A stretch of 64,000 nt of DNA from an uncultured Acidobacteriia bacterium (GCA_903907865.1 CAIVPR010000074.1:42938-106937); one strand, 5' to 3'; shown: positions 54,201 to 63,400, numbered from the stretch's first letter. The notes: generated from the letters alone by a model not told the origin. Program-made: numbers and translations.

Positions 54201-54455
54201 GTCGCCATCGAGTCCGACGGCGTAACCCAATTCGAACTCAACTTCACCGGTAGGGTGGACAAGGCCAATCCGGTCAAGTCCTTCCTCGATCCCCAGATCC
54301 GCACTGCCAGCGAATCCTCCTTCACCGCCAAGTACACGCTCACGTTCAAACAGCCACTTTCCCTGGCCGACGACACCGCCGACACCTTCTCCCGCCGCCT
54401 GACACAATACGGGGGCGGCGAAGCCTACGTGGAGGCCGTAGCCGGAAAGCTCTGA
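51222..54455 (+). CDS. DUF499 AAA+ ATPase of an Hma-type defence system
   Basis: 1077 residues from ATG 51222; the frame is open from 50994 but the upstream part is not protein-like. Walker A GTQYGGGKTHS (~83-93) and Walker B TLILLDEVSVYLRK (~189-202) belong to the DUF499/COG1483 family. The middle is helical with an arm reading YHLFYPSSS-like and VKRVLQEQKKLLEG. Residues ~828-910 form an Ig-like beta-sandwich (VTIERGGSSELVVNVQGG, STTYSIEVSDSQGHRQ), odd for a cytoplasmic ATPase. First gene of the cluster with the DUF1156 methylase and PLD helicase. The first kilobase has unusually C-rich third codon positions. Confidence 0.88.
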   Translation: MSLPAIFDTCRPRADVLAGSMRDDEFMADLSSVVNDTAPPDYRDPATFFAKSYPTRGMKELLKAVSLRLSGRGGEVSSIIRLGTQYGGGKTHSLVALVHAVRGMRGVPSPERFVDPAILPSGPVRIAALDGENADPANGLTLEPGLLAHSLWGEMAYRLAGRAGYERVRASDERHIAPGTDTIRELFGGQPTLILLDEVSVYLRKVERAFPDASKQFAAFVHDLFKAVASTPQVALVYTLAIGKDEKGGDAYKEENERAANAMAEAESVAARSTTPLNPTEEDETPDVLRARLFESIDHDAARTVIAAYAQVWNSNRENLPADATDPGLRDRFAASYPLHPKLLEMLTEKTSSLSTFQRTRGMLRLLSRTVHQLWRIQPPDATAIHCHHLDPAVEKIRTEIYTKLGQGQYAPAVKSDVASVAGDEPSLAQSLDSRKYPGLPPVTAYVARTIFWHTLAFDSAKGITAEQLKLSICSPALEPSFIEQARIQFVTDSIYLDDRPGAPLRFMVEPNLTMIIRRTMRDIDAAEVRTELAERIRHLFSLPRGEFNAVLFPAGPYEVPDEVGDFRPLLVVMNHESTAVPSDLREPPPDVAEIFQYKGADRRTRDLQNNVVFVAADLRAIPNMRDQVRRRLALGMLLKPEREQQLVDYQQRKVREEFGKLQLDVAMAILQCYRHLFYPSSSRMPGARIDLGHTIMELSGAGDSPGNGQHQVKRVLQEQKKLLEGRDIPDAPTFVRDQTGLRVKGEMTTSQMRTEYRRAPKLSILLQDTPFLECIRNGIEQGLFIYREDNEKWGPGDLRPIIHIGDNQFVHTMEDAKAKKLWPRAEPLELRFQANPVTIERGGSSELVVNVQGGIPPYTYTSSEPQLSATATDETTQQLRVRPERSTTYSIEVSDSQGHRQQATTVVTIRERSGEIQAPVFASYRAPEPPQVDLTASGPLAQALSDIWDKARKAKVSSIASLTVSLFEPGATWKVHQAMATLQDADVTCHFEVAIESDGVTQFELNFTGRVDKANPVKSFLDPQIRTASESSFTAKYTLTFKQPLSLADDTADTFSRRLTQYGGGEAYVEAVAGKL

Positions 54456-55011
54456 TGCCACGATCTGCCTCCTGCCGCCGCCGTGTGTGTGGCGGCCAAT
54501 TCTGGCCGCAGCCGACTTTCAGTCGGCTTTCCCAACCTTGCGACCCTTCAGGTCGCGATAACCGTACCGCAACTGTGGGGCGGCCAATTTTGGCCGCGGC
54601 GGACTCTCAGCCGCAGACAGGTGCCGGACTTATCCAGGTGCAAGGTCGCCGAGGCTGTGCGCCCCTGGTCAAGCCAGCCGTAACCGAACATCGGGTTGCA
54701 CCAGCACCGTCTTGCTCTAGCACCGCAACCCTGTCTGACCCGACCGCAGAGTCTTCACAGCTTGCAAAGATTTCTGTTGTGGGGCAGGTTGGCAACCTGC
54801 GGCGGGGTCGCCGACACCGCCACGCGCCCTCAAGGCGCGAGTTTGGCCCCACCTCCGCCACCCCGTGGGGCAGGCATTCTTGCCTGCAGCCGCCTCTTGA
54901 GGCGGCCATAAACGCCCCCCTCGGCGCGCCAGCCCGAACCACTAGGCCTTACCAATCGCTCATTTTCTCGCCACAGTCCATTCCGCCCACCCGCCGCCCG
55001 GAGGTCCCCCG
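54456..55011 (+). repeat. Intergenic hairpin array I
   Basis: 556 bases without a gene. At least eight short palindromes follow one another, each with a 3-5 base loop: GCGGCCA/TGGCCGC, AGCCGACT/AGTCGGCT, GCGACC/GGTCGC, GCGGCCA/TGGCCGC again, GCAGGTT/AACCTGC, GCGG..GTC/GAC..CCGC, CGCGCC/GGCGCG, GCAGGCA/TGCCTGC and GCCGCCT/AGGCGGC. Several are introduced by GTGGGGC. The block 54769-54838 recurs at 60285-60354 with 67 of 70 bases identical. The final ~80 bases lead into the next gene. Confidence 0.85.
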
Positions 55012-55443
55012 GTGACCCCCCAATACGAACTCCGCATGCTTGTGGAAACAACCAGCGTATGGCGCCTCGAAATCTGGCAACTTCCCTCCGCCGCCACCCC
55101 TCGTCTCAAAGCCCCGGAGCAGGTCGCCACCATCCAGGGCCCCGGCCTCCGCATCGCCGAAAACCGCATCCTGAAACGCCTGGCCCGTGAGAAGATTGTC
55201 CTCGGCTCGCTGAAACCGGGAAAATCCAAATCCTGGCCGATGGACGAGGAAGTCGCCATGACCCTTGGCCTCCTCTTCAGAGTCCTCGCCCCCATGCGCA
55301 ACCTCGACCGCATCCGCCAAGTCGCCGACGGCGTCGAGAAAATGTCCCGCGAAGAGGCGGGCTACTGGCTGGGAATGGCCATGCACCGAGAACACCCCCG
55401 GCGCGTTCTCGCGTCATTGAGGATATTGCTGACCACCCCATGA
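55012..55443 (+). CDS. Small protein of the defence cluster, family not recognised
   Basis: 143 residues from GTG 55012, with CGGAGG eight to ten bases upstream. Text such as YELRMLVETTSVWRLEIWQL, RIAENRILKRLAREKI and GLLFRVLAPMRNLDRIRQVADGVEKM suggests an alpha/beta N-terminus and helical C-terminus. Its stop overlaps the methylase ATG (ATGA), so they are co-translated and probably work together; a specificity or adaptor subunit is possible. Small genes at this place occur in other DUF499/DUF1156 clusters. Confidence 0.7.
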   Translation: MTPQYELRMLVETTSVWRLEIWQLPSAATPRLKAPEQVATIQGPGLRIAENRILKRLAREKIVLGSLKPGKSKSWPMDEEVAMTLGLLFRVLAPMRNLDRIRQVADGVEKMSREEAGYWLGMAMHREHPRRVLASLRILLTTP

Positions 55444-58319
55444 CCAAACGTAGACTGATTGAGGATTGGCTGCCGATGGCGCAGATCGGCTTGGAAGGCG
55501 TTAGGGAACGTACCCCGATGACGCCTTTTCCAGCCCCAAATCGGCTCCACGTCTGGTTCGCCCGACGTCCTCTTGTGGCAAGCCGCGCCGCGATCCTCGG
55601 TAGCCTTCTCGACGCAGACGCAAACCGGGACCAATTCCTGTATGATCTCGGCATCCATGGCGACCCGGTCGCAGCGATCAAGCGAATGCGGCAAGCAACG
55701 TCTGACGGGATCCGCCTCACGGAAAGCTATGGATATACCCGTGCCTTTCAATTCCTGCCGCCCGCGAGGAAGACCAAGTCCACGGTTCTAGACCCGACGG
55801 CGGGCGGCGGCAGCGTGCCATTTGAGGCTGCCCGACTGGGAGCCACTACACTCGCAAATGATCTCAACCCGGTCGCGGCCCTGCTACTGAAGGCCACCTT
55901 GGAGTTACCACTGGAGTTCGGCTCGGATCTGACCAGCCGATACGATCAACTCTCAACCGAGTTCATGCGTCGGGCGCGCCCGCATTTCGAGTCAGTATTT
56001 CCGACCGAGGCGAAAGACGTGGTCACGGTCGACGGCTACCTTTGGGCCCGCACCATCACCTGCCCCTACTGCGGCGGCACGGTACCGCTCTCCCCCAACT
56101 GGAAACTGTCCGGCTCCGGCCAAGGAGTGAAACTACATCCAGAAAACGGTCGGGTGCGCTTCGAAATCGTCGAGCGGGACGCAGATCACTCCCCCGCGAC
56201 GGTAAAAGGCGGGGACGGCTCTTGTCCCTTCGCGGACTGTCACCGCACAATCGACGGGGACGAGATCAAGTCTCAAGCCCAAGCGGGCCGGATGGGTCAC
56301 CAGCTCTACGCCATTGTCTACAAAGCTGAGCGTATCAAAGGCTACACCAAGACCGGAAAAGCCAGGACCGCGAACATCCGAGGCTTCCGTGCACCCCGTC
56401 CCGAGGACAATGTGGACGCGCTCCTCCAACAAAAGTTGGCTGAGCGAATGCCACTCTGGAAGGCCCGCAACATCATCCCCGACGAGGAAATCCCGTTCGG
56501 TTACGAGACCATGATCCGCTGGCCTCTAGATAAGTACGGGTTCACAAAATGGACCGACTTCTTCTCACCGCGCCAACTCTACGGCCATTGCGTCAGCGTC
56601 GAAGTATTCCAAGACATGGTTGATGAGTTTGTCCAAACCGACCTGGATAGAGCCGCCATGGCGTATGTAGCACTGGCGTTAGACAAGATCCTCAACTACA
56701 ATGCGGTGCAGGTGCGATGGCACTCCACGCGTGAGGTAGTGGCTGGGGTATTTGACCGCCATGACTTTTCCTTTAAGTGCAGCTATGCAGAGATGGCACC
56801 AGCGATCACGGGTCTCGGCTACGACTGGGCTATCAAACAGACGGGCAAGGCCCTAACCGAACTGATCGAACTCCTTGGCCAATGCTCGGACGGGAAGCTG
56901 GCATTTACCGCCCCACGACCCAAACCCGAGGTCCACATCACCTGCGGTTCCGGCGATTCGATCCCCATCCCTGACGCTTCCGTCGACTGCGTCGTAATGG
57001 ATCCCCCCTACTACGACAACGTCATGTACGCGGAGCTTTCGGACTTCTTCTACGTCTGGCTCAAACGCACCGCAGGCCTCCTGTACCCCGAACTCTTCAC
57101 CAGCCACCTCACCGACAAGGACCGGGAAGCGGTCGCCAACCCCTCCCGCTTCGCTGGCCAGAAGGGCGGGGTCAAGAGTCTCGCCGGTCTCGACTACCAA
57201 AACCGCATGGCCGCGATCTTCAAGGAGCAACGCCGGGTCCTCAAACCGGATGGCATCATGACCGTGATGTTCACCCACAAGGCGTCCGGTGCCTGGGACG
57301 CCCTGGCCAGTGGCCTGATCCAGGGTGGTTTCACCATCACCGCCTCCTGGCCCATCAACACCGAGGCCGAAGGCAGCCTCCACATCCGGGAGAAATCCGC
57401 CGCCCGCTCCACCATCTTCCTCGTCTGCCGCGTCCGCGAAACGGATGCCGCCAATGCCGAACCCCGCTACTGGGAAGACATCGAGCCCACCGTCCGCCAA
57501 GCCGTTCGCCTCAAAGTCCCGGAATTCCAAGAAGCTGGCATCGGAGGCATCGACCTCTACCTCGCCTGTTTCGGCCCCGCCCTCCAAGTCTTCACCGAGG
57601 CTTGGCCGCTCACGCGCGGCACCGCCCGCCAGGAGCCGACCGGCAAACAGCGCAAGCTGTTCGAGTCCTTCGACCCCTACCAGGTCCGCCCCGAGGACGC
57701 CTTGGAATCCGCCCGCCGCGAAGTGAAGCAGTGGCGCATGGAGCAACTGGCCACCGTCAAGCGCCAGCACCACTTGGACGCCCTCACAGAATGGTACGTG
57801 CTGGCATGGGACGCCTTCCGCGCCCCCCGCTTCCCCGCCGATGAAGCCCTCAAGCTGGCCCGCGTTGTCGGTCTGGACTTCGATGTGGACGTGAAGAAGC
57901 AGGTCTGCGAAGTGAAGGGCGACGACGTCGTTCTTTGGGATAGTGTCACCCGCCAGCGCAATGGAAGCTTGAAGAGTGTTCGGGAGGACTGCATGCTCGA
58001 TGTCCTCCATTGGGCGGCCAAAACCGGACGCGAGCAGAATACCGGTGCCGCCCAAGCTGTGATCGAACAGGTCGGCCTGATGCGCGACCCGACACTGCTG
58101 ACCGCCCTGGAGGCGCTCCTGAACGTGCTGCCCCCGGGAGTGGGCGCGGCGGGACGCAAGAAGCCCGACGCCGTCCTCTCCGGTGCCGCCAGCGACTTCG
58201 AAGCTCTCGAACGCCTCCGCAAACTGGCGTTCTCCGAAACCGTCCCGGCCCCCAAGATCCCGGAACAGCTCGCCCTGCTCCTAACCGACGAATCCGAAGG
58301 AGAGGAGGCCGAACCCTAG
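55440..58319 (+). CDS. DUF1156 DNA methyltransferase of an Hma-type system
   Basis: 959 residues. KRRLIEDWLPMAQIGLEGVRER and PPNRLHVWFARRPL-like opening is the DUF1156 start. LDPTAGGGSVPFEA (~118-131) is the SAM-binding motif and VVMDPPYYDNVMYAEL (~518-533) the catalytic DPPY, typical of N6-adenine or N4-cytosine methylases. A zinc ribbon is visible in TCPYCGG (~207) and CPFADCH (~260). It presumably marks self DNA so that ATPase and helicase act on unmodified phage DNA. ATG overlaps the upstream stop. Recognition sequence unknown. Confidence 0.9.
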   Translation: MTKRRLIEDWLPMAQIGLEGVRERTPMTPFPAPNRLHVWFARRPLVASRAAILGSLLDADANRDQFLYDLGIHGDPVAAIKRMRQATSDGIRLTESYGYTRAFQFLPPARKTKSTVLDPTAGGGSVPFEAARLGATTLANDLNPVAALLLKATLELPLEFGSDLTSRYDQLSTEFMRRARPHFESVFPTEAKDVVTVDGYLWARTITCPYCGGTVPLSPNWKLSGSGQGVKLHPENGRVRFEIVERDADHSPATVKGGDGSCPFADCHRTIDGDEIKSQAQAGRMGHQLYAIVYKAERIKGYTKTGKARTANIRGFRAPRPEDNVDALLQQKLAERMPLWKARNIIPDEEIPFGYETMIRWPLDKYGFTKWTDFFSPRQLYGHCVSVEVFQDMVDEFVQTDLDRAAMAYVALALDKILNYNAVQVRWHSTREVVAGVFDRHDFSFKCSYAEMAPAITGLGYDWAIKQTGKALTELIELLGQCSDGKLAFTAPRPKPEVHITCGSGDSIPIPDASVDCVVMDPPYYDNVMYAELSDFFYVWLKRTAGLLYPELFTSHLTDKDREAVANPSRFAGQKGGVKSLAGLDYQNRMAAIFKEQRRVLKPDGIMTVMFTHKASGAWDALASGLIQGGFTITASWPINTEAEGSLHIREKSAARSTIFLVCRVRETDAANAEPRYWEDIEPTVRQAVRLKVPEFQEAGIGGIDLYLACFGPALQVFTEAWPLTRGTARQEPTGKQRKLFESFDPYQVRPEDALESARREVKQWRMEQLATVKRQHHLDALTEWYVLAWDAFRAPRFPADEALKLARVVGLDFDVDVKKQVCEVKGDDVVLWDSVTRQRNGSLKSVREDCMLDVLHWAAKTGREQNTGAAQAVIEQVGLMRDPTLLTALEALLNVLPPGVGAAGRKKPDAVLSGAASDFEALERLRKLAFSETVPAPKIPEQLALLLTDESEGEEAEP

Positions 58320-58525
58320 CCGCCCCGGCATCGCTTCCGTTGTGGGGCAGGATGGCATCCTGCGCGGATGTCGCCGACATCCGCACGCGCCCTTCGGGCG
58401 CGCTCGTGTTCGTGCATTCGCCGCCTTGTAGGGCGGCCATTCTTGGCTGCTGCGACCTTTCCAGGTCGCCACAACCGCACATCCCACTGCGCCAGCACCA
58501 CCGGTCAGGTTTCGCCAACCCCAGC
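58320..58525 (+). repeat. Intergenic hairpin array II
   Basis: Consecutive palindromes between methylase and darT: GCAGGAT/ATCCTGC, GCGGATGTC/GACATCCGC, GCGCGCCC/GGGCGCGC, CCGCC/GGCGG, GGCCA/TGGCT and GCGACCT/AGGTCGC. The first three match the order, loop and flanks of the core block in arrays I and III, but with paired changes in both arms (for example GGTT/AACC to GGAT/ATCC). GTTGTGGGG precedes the first, as in the others. Confidence 0.85.
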
Positions 58526-58531
58526 TAGGCT
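58526..58531 (+). promoter_or_regulatory. -10-like TAGGCT for darT
   Basis: TAGGCT ends seven bases before GTG 58539. It directly follows hairpin array II, so darTG may have its own leaderless promoter separate from the methylase transcript. Confidence 0.3.
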
Positions 58532-58538
58532 CCAACCC

Positions 58539-59177
58539 GTGTCCGCCACCCTCACTCCCGAAAAGGCCCTAATCTTCCGCATCGTCCACCGCGACAACCT
58601 GCCGTGGATTCTCGACCTTGGCCTCCATGCCCGGAACAGCGCGGCCACTGACCCCAACTACCGGAACATAGGCAACCCCGACCTGATCACCAAACGGTCC
58701 AGCCGCGGCGTCCCGGTCCCACCCTACGGCACGCTCCACGACTACATCCCCTTCTACTTCACCCCGCACTCACCCATGATGTACAACATCAATACGGGGC
58801 GCGGTGTCTCGATGGTGCCGCCGGAACAGATCGTGATCTTCGTATCCTCCCTTCGGAGGCTGGCAGAACTGGGGATTCCGTTCGTCTTTACCAACCAGCA
58901 CGCCTACCTGGGGGATACGGAGTACTTCACTGACCTGAACGACCTCGACCGCATAGACTGGGGCATCCTCCAAGCACGTGATTTTCAGCGCGATCCGGAC
59001 GACCCGAAGAAGCTGAGCCGGTACCAAGCAGAGGCTTTGGTCTGGCAGCACATCCCTCTCAGCGCTGTGTTGGGGATCTGCTGCTGCAACCAAGCCGTCC
59101 TCAATCCCATCCAAGAAGCCATCGATGGGCGTAAACTGAATATCCGGGCGCTCGCGCGGCCCGGCTGGTACTTTTAA
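58539..59177 (+). CDS. darT: DNA ADP-ribosyltransferase toxin DarT
   Basis: 212 residues from GTG 58539; the frame is open from 58368 but that part is the hairpin array. DUF4433 landmarks: FRIVHRDNLPWIL (NAD-binding His/Arg), RNIGNPDLITKRSSRGVPVP, YIPFYFTPHSPMMYNI and YQAEALVWQHIPL with catalytic Glu near residue 165. DarT ADP-ribosylates thymidine or guanosine bases in single-stranded DNA. It is paired with the macrodomain antitoxin gene one base downstream. DarTG modules protect against phage by modifying phage DNA. Confidence 0.93.
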   Translation: MSATLTPEKALIFRIVHRDNLPWILDLGLHARNSAATDPNYRNIGNPDLITKRSSRGVPVPPYGTLHDYIPFYFTPHSPMMYNINTGRGVSMVPPEQIVIFVSSLRRLAELGIPFVFTNQHAYLGDTEYFTDLNDLDRIDWGILQARDFQRDPDDPKKLSRYQAEALVWQHIPLSAVLGICCCNQAVLNPIQEAIDGRKLNIRALARPGWYF

Positions 59178-59178
59178 C

Positions 59179-60240
59179 ATGATCACCTTCCGCCAAGGCA
59201 ACCTCCTGGAGGCCCCAGTCGAAGCACTTGTCAACACCGTCAACACGGTCGGAGTCATGGGCAAGGGCATTGCCCTGATGTTCAAGGAGGCCTTCCCGGC
59301 CAATTTCCGAGCCTACGACGCTGCCTGCAAGCGCAAGGAAGTGCGGGTCGGTCGCATGTTTGTGACGGAAACCGAGGCACTCCAAGGCCCCCGTTGGCTC
59401 ATCAACTTCCCCAGCAAGCAACATTGGCGGAACCCGTCCAAGCTGGAGTGGATCGAAGCGGGCCTTGAAGACCTCCGCCGCATCATTCAGGAAAACCACA
59501 TCCCCTCAATCGCCCTGCCGCCAGTCGGATGCGGCAACGGCGGACTCGACTGGGCTGTCGTCCGCCCCCTGATCGAAAGTGCCCTTGGCTCGCTGGACTC
59601 GGTCGAGATCCAAGTTTTTGAACCGACGCCCAAATACCAGAACGTCGCCAAGTCCGTCGGTGTCTCCAAACTCACGCCCGCCCGCGCGCTCGTCGCGGAA
59701 ATGGTCCGGCGCTACTGGGTGCTCGATATCGACTGCACCAATCTGGAAGTGCAGAAGCTCTGCTGGTTCCTGGAACGGACCATCCAACGGATGGGGGTGG
59801 AAAACCTGCTCCAGTTGCAGTTCCAAGCCAACAAGTACGGCCCTTACTCGGACCGCCTCCGCCATTTGCTCGACGGCTTGGACGGCAGCTACCTGCATTG
59901 CGACAAGCGGCTGGGCGACGCGGGCCCCTCCGACACCATCTGGTTCGACCACGAAAAGCGTGCCTTCTTGGATCTGTACTTCAAGCAAGAGGAGAACCGC
60001 TCCCTGCGCGAGATCTTGGACAGGACGGAAGCCCTGATCGACGGCTTCCAATCCCCGTTCGGCATGGAACTGCTGGCAACGGTGGATTGGCTGTTGGAGC
60101 GCGAGAACTGCGAACCCACAGTCCACTCGATCCGCGAAGGCTTGGCCCACTGGCCCGCCGGACCCGACTCCGCCCAACGCAAACTAAGACTCTTTGACGA
60201 GCGCGTAATCGGCCTTGCCCTCCAACAACTAACCCCCTGA
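59179..60240 (+). CDS. darG: DarG antitoxin (macrodomain DNA ADP-ribosylglycohydrolase)
   Basis: 353 residues. The macrodomain 1-155 has ITFRQGNLLEAPVEALVNTVNTVGVMGKG (NAD-ribose binding) and ALPPVGCGNGGLDW, which remove ADP-ribose from DNA. The C-terminal ~190 residues (MVRRYWVLDIDCTNLEVQKL, QANKYGPYSDRLRHLLDGLDG) form the domain that binds and inhibits DarT. Length and domain order are standard. ATG 59179 follows the darT stop directly, so both are made together. Confidence 0.94.
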   Translation: MITFRQGNLLEAPVEALVNTVNTVGVMGKGIALMFKEAFPANFRAYDAACKRKEVRVGRMFVTETEALQGPRWLINFPSKQHWRNPSKLEWIEAGLEDLRRIIQENHIPSIALPPVGCGNGGLDWAVVRPLIESALGSLDSVEIQVFEPTPKYQNVAKSVGVSKLTPARALVAEMVRRYWVLDIDCTNLEVQKLCWFLERTIQRMGVENLLQLQFQANKYGPYSDRLRHLLDGLDGSYLHCDKRLGDAGPSDTIWFDHEKRAFLDLYFKQEENRSLREILDRTEALIDGFQSPFGMELLATVDWLLERENCEPTVHSIREGLAHWPAGPDSAQRKLRLFDERVIGLALQQLTP

Positions 60241-60446
60241 TAGGCTAAACCTTTTAATCTGCCACAATCACATTGTGTTGCCGCATTTCTGTTGTGGGGC
60301 AGGTTGCCAACCTGCGGCGGGGTCGCCGACACCGCCACGCGCCGTCAAGGCGTGCATTTCTGACTGTTATGTGGGGCGGGCAATATTGCCCGCGGCAGGC
60401 TTTTAGCCAGCCATGACCGCAGCGTCTTTTGCGAACCTCGAATCCC
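60241..60446 (+). repeat. Intergenic hairpin array III
   Basis: Between darG and the helicase. The block 60285-60354 matches 54769-54838 of array I at 67 of 70 bases: GCAGGTT/AACCTGC, a GCGG..GTC/GAC..CCGC stem and GCGCC/GGCGT. It is followed by GTGGGGC, GCGGGCA/TGCCCGC and GGCT/AGCC. The first 44 bases are AT-richer and hold nothing I can name. Confidence 0.85.
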
Positions 60447-63400
60447 ATGCCCTTCCTAACCGAACACAACTGGCGAACCAGCTACCGGCATGAGGACGGC
60501 GACCTCATCGCGCTCTTCTACAACCCTGCGCTCTCTTGCGCGGTCCAATACGACCGCATGACGGGCTACTTTTCCGCCGATGCCCTTGCCTTGGCTTCAC
60601 GCGGAATTTCCGCCTTGGTCGCCAATGATGGACGCATGCGACTCATTGTCGGCTGCACCCTACAACAACCCGAACAAGACGCCATCGGCGAAGGCTACGA
60701 CTGGCGCACTCGCATCGAAAACCACCTCCTCGCGGTTGACCTCACGCCGCCCGATGAAGAAGCCAGACGCGGCTTGGAGATGCTGGCTTGGATGGTCGCC
60801 CAGGGCCACCTCGACGTCAAGGTGGCGGTCCCGGTGGACCCTTCCGGATTGCCCGTACACGCCCCGGGTCTCTACCACGAGAAAGTCGGCATCCTTACCG
60901 ATTCCCAAGGCGACCGCCTCAGCTTCTCCGGCTCCATCAATGAGACTGCTGGCGGCTGGGTGAACAACCGGGAAAGCTTCCATGTCCACTGCGGCTGGTT
61001 TGGCGGCCGCGAGCTATCGCATGTTGATGACGAGGTCGATTCCTTCGCAAAGCTCTGGGAAGGTCGGACTCATTGGGTCAAGGTCTTTGACTTTCCTGAG
61101 GCGGCCCGCAACCGGCTCCTCGAATTCCTCCCTTCGGAGGACCGGTTTGTCACGCCGCCCACTCGCTCGGCCCAATCGCAGCTGGAGTCACGAAAGCTGC
61201 TTCCCTCCGAGATTCGGCGCATCGTTTGGACGTTCATCGGGGAGGCCTCGCGTCTCGCCCATGGTCTCCGGGTCGGCGAAATGACCAGCGCTGTCACGCC
61301 CTGGCGGCATCAGGTCAGAACCTACACCAGATTCCTCACCGAGTGGCCGAGCCGCATCCTCATCGCGGATGAAGTAGGCTTGGGCAAGACCATCTCCGCT
61401 GGTCTCATCCTGCGCCAGGCGTTGTTGAGCGGCGTGGCGAAGCGCGTCCTGATCCTCACACCCAAGAGCGTCCAGTTGCAATGGCAGGGCGAACTCTACG
61501 AGAAATTCAACCTGAACGTTCCCATTTACGACGGGGCCTCCCTCGTATGGAAGTCAACCCACGGAAGCCAAGGGCCACTCGAACAACCGGTTTCCAGGTC
61601 CGGGTGGCAATCGCAGAAAGTCGTATTGGTCTCCAGCTTCCTGGTGAGACGGGCCGAGCGCCAGCGCGAGATCCTCGATGCGCCGGACTGGGATCTCGTG
61701 ATCTTGGATGAAGCCCACCACGCCCGCCGCCGGGGTGCCGGAAGCACTCAGGACAAGGGGCCAAATGCGTTGCTGGGACTGATGCGCGGACTCAAGGCAA
61801 AGTGCGCATCCCTGCTTCTGTTGACGGCCACGCCAATGCAGGTCCACCCGGTCGAACTCTGGGATCTGATGGACCTGCTGGGGCTACCCGATCTCTGGCA
61901 CAGCAACGACGAGACCTTTTCCCGCTACTTCCAACTTGCAGGTGGCAATCCGTCCAACGAGGAGCTTGAATACCTAGCCCAATTGTTCCGCTCCACCGAA
62001 GCGCATTTCGGAGCGCTGTCCGAGACAGAATTGGAGCAAGTCCTTCCCGACGTGTCGCGCCTCCGCCGAAAGAAGGTTTCCGAGTCGCTCCGGCACGCCA
62101 CCGATATCCCTCGCCGCACGCTGGATTCTGAAGCTCGCCGCAGCGCCCTCCGCCTTCTGCAGGCCGCAAGTCCGCTCCGCCATCGGATGATCCGCAACAC
62201 CCGTGAATTGCTTCGCCGATACAACCTGCCGGTGCCCCAGCGGGATCCCCGCGAAATCGTTGTCGAGATGAGCGTCCAGGAGAGTGCGCTCTATTCAGCC
62301 GTCGAAGATTTCATCGGGGATATCTACCGCGCAGCCACGCCGGACAAACGGTCCGCCGTCGGTTTTGTCATGACCGTCTACCGACGGCGCTTGGCCTCAA
62401 GCTTCAAGGCCTTGGAGCGAACTTTGGTCGGCAGGTTGACCCGTGCCGGTGGCTTCACCGCCGAAGACGCCTCCGCCGACGAACTCACGGAAGCGATGTC
62501 CACCGAGGAGGATGTCCTCGCACGTGTCAACGAAGCCGTGTCGGCGGAAACGGCAAATGAGCGCGACCGCATCAACGATCTATTGCGCCGGATAGCTCAG
62601 CTCGGCACGGACAGCAAGGCCCGTCGTCTGAAATCGGAACTGGAAAGCTGTTTGGCGGATGGTTTCGACTCGATCATCCTTTTTACCCAATACGCCGACA
62701 CTATGGAGTACCTCCGGGACTATCTGGCCGACCAGTTGCCAGACCTGCCGGTTGCCAGCTACTCGGGTTCCGGTGGTGCATGGCGCGAGCGCAGTGGCCA
62801 CTGGTTTACCTGTTCCAAAGAGGAAATCAAGCGCAGACTTCGGGACAAGCAAGTTCGGCTTCTCGTTTGCACCGACGCTGCGGGCGAGGGCCTCAACCTG
62901 CAATTTGCTGGTGTGGTCGTGAACTACGATTTGCCATGGAATCCAATGAAGGTCGAACAGCGCATCGGCCGCATCGACCGTCTTGGCCAACCCCGCCCCG
63001 TCATCCGCATCCTCAGTTTCGCCTACAAGGACACTGTGGAGCAGGATGTGTTCTTCACTGTGGGCAACCGCATCAATCTGTTCCAAGGCATTGTTGGCCG
63101 ATTGCAGCCGATCTTGTCGCTCCTGCCTCGTCGCTTCGAGGAGATGGCGTTGCTGGATAGTGACGGACGGGACGCGGCCCGAAAGCGGTTCCTCGCCGAT
63201 CTCGAGCACCAAGTCAGGGAAGCCGACACTGCGGGGCTCGACATCGACCGCACGGCGGGCACCTCGCTGGAACTGCCCCCGCTACCGGAAGCAGCATTGA
63301 CCCTGCACGGCTTGGATCGTGCCATCCGGTTCACCCCAGCCAATCCCCCCGAGGCGGATGTTCTCCCCCTCGATCCCGGCTCCTACGCCATCCAGCGTCC

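Noticed and set aside
54455..55015. 186-codon frame between the DUF499 gene and the next small gene
   Set aside because: It runs through the hairpin array, so its text simply encodes palindromes; no start signal.
56853..58055. 400-codon frame antisense to the DUF1156 methylase
   Set aside because: Gly/Glu/Val-rich mirror of the methylase codons with no recognisable motif.
58010..58528. Frame overlapping the methylase end and hairpin array II
   Set aside because: Arg/Pro-rich text and overlap with the methylase. DarT starts later at 58539.
54456..60446. CRISPR array as an explanation for the repeated intergenic blocks
   Set aside because: The repeats are palindromes of varying sequence with no regular unique spacers and no cas genes nearby.
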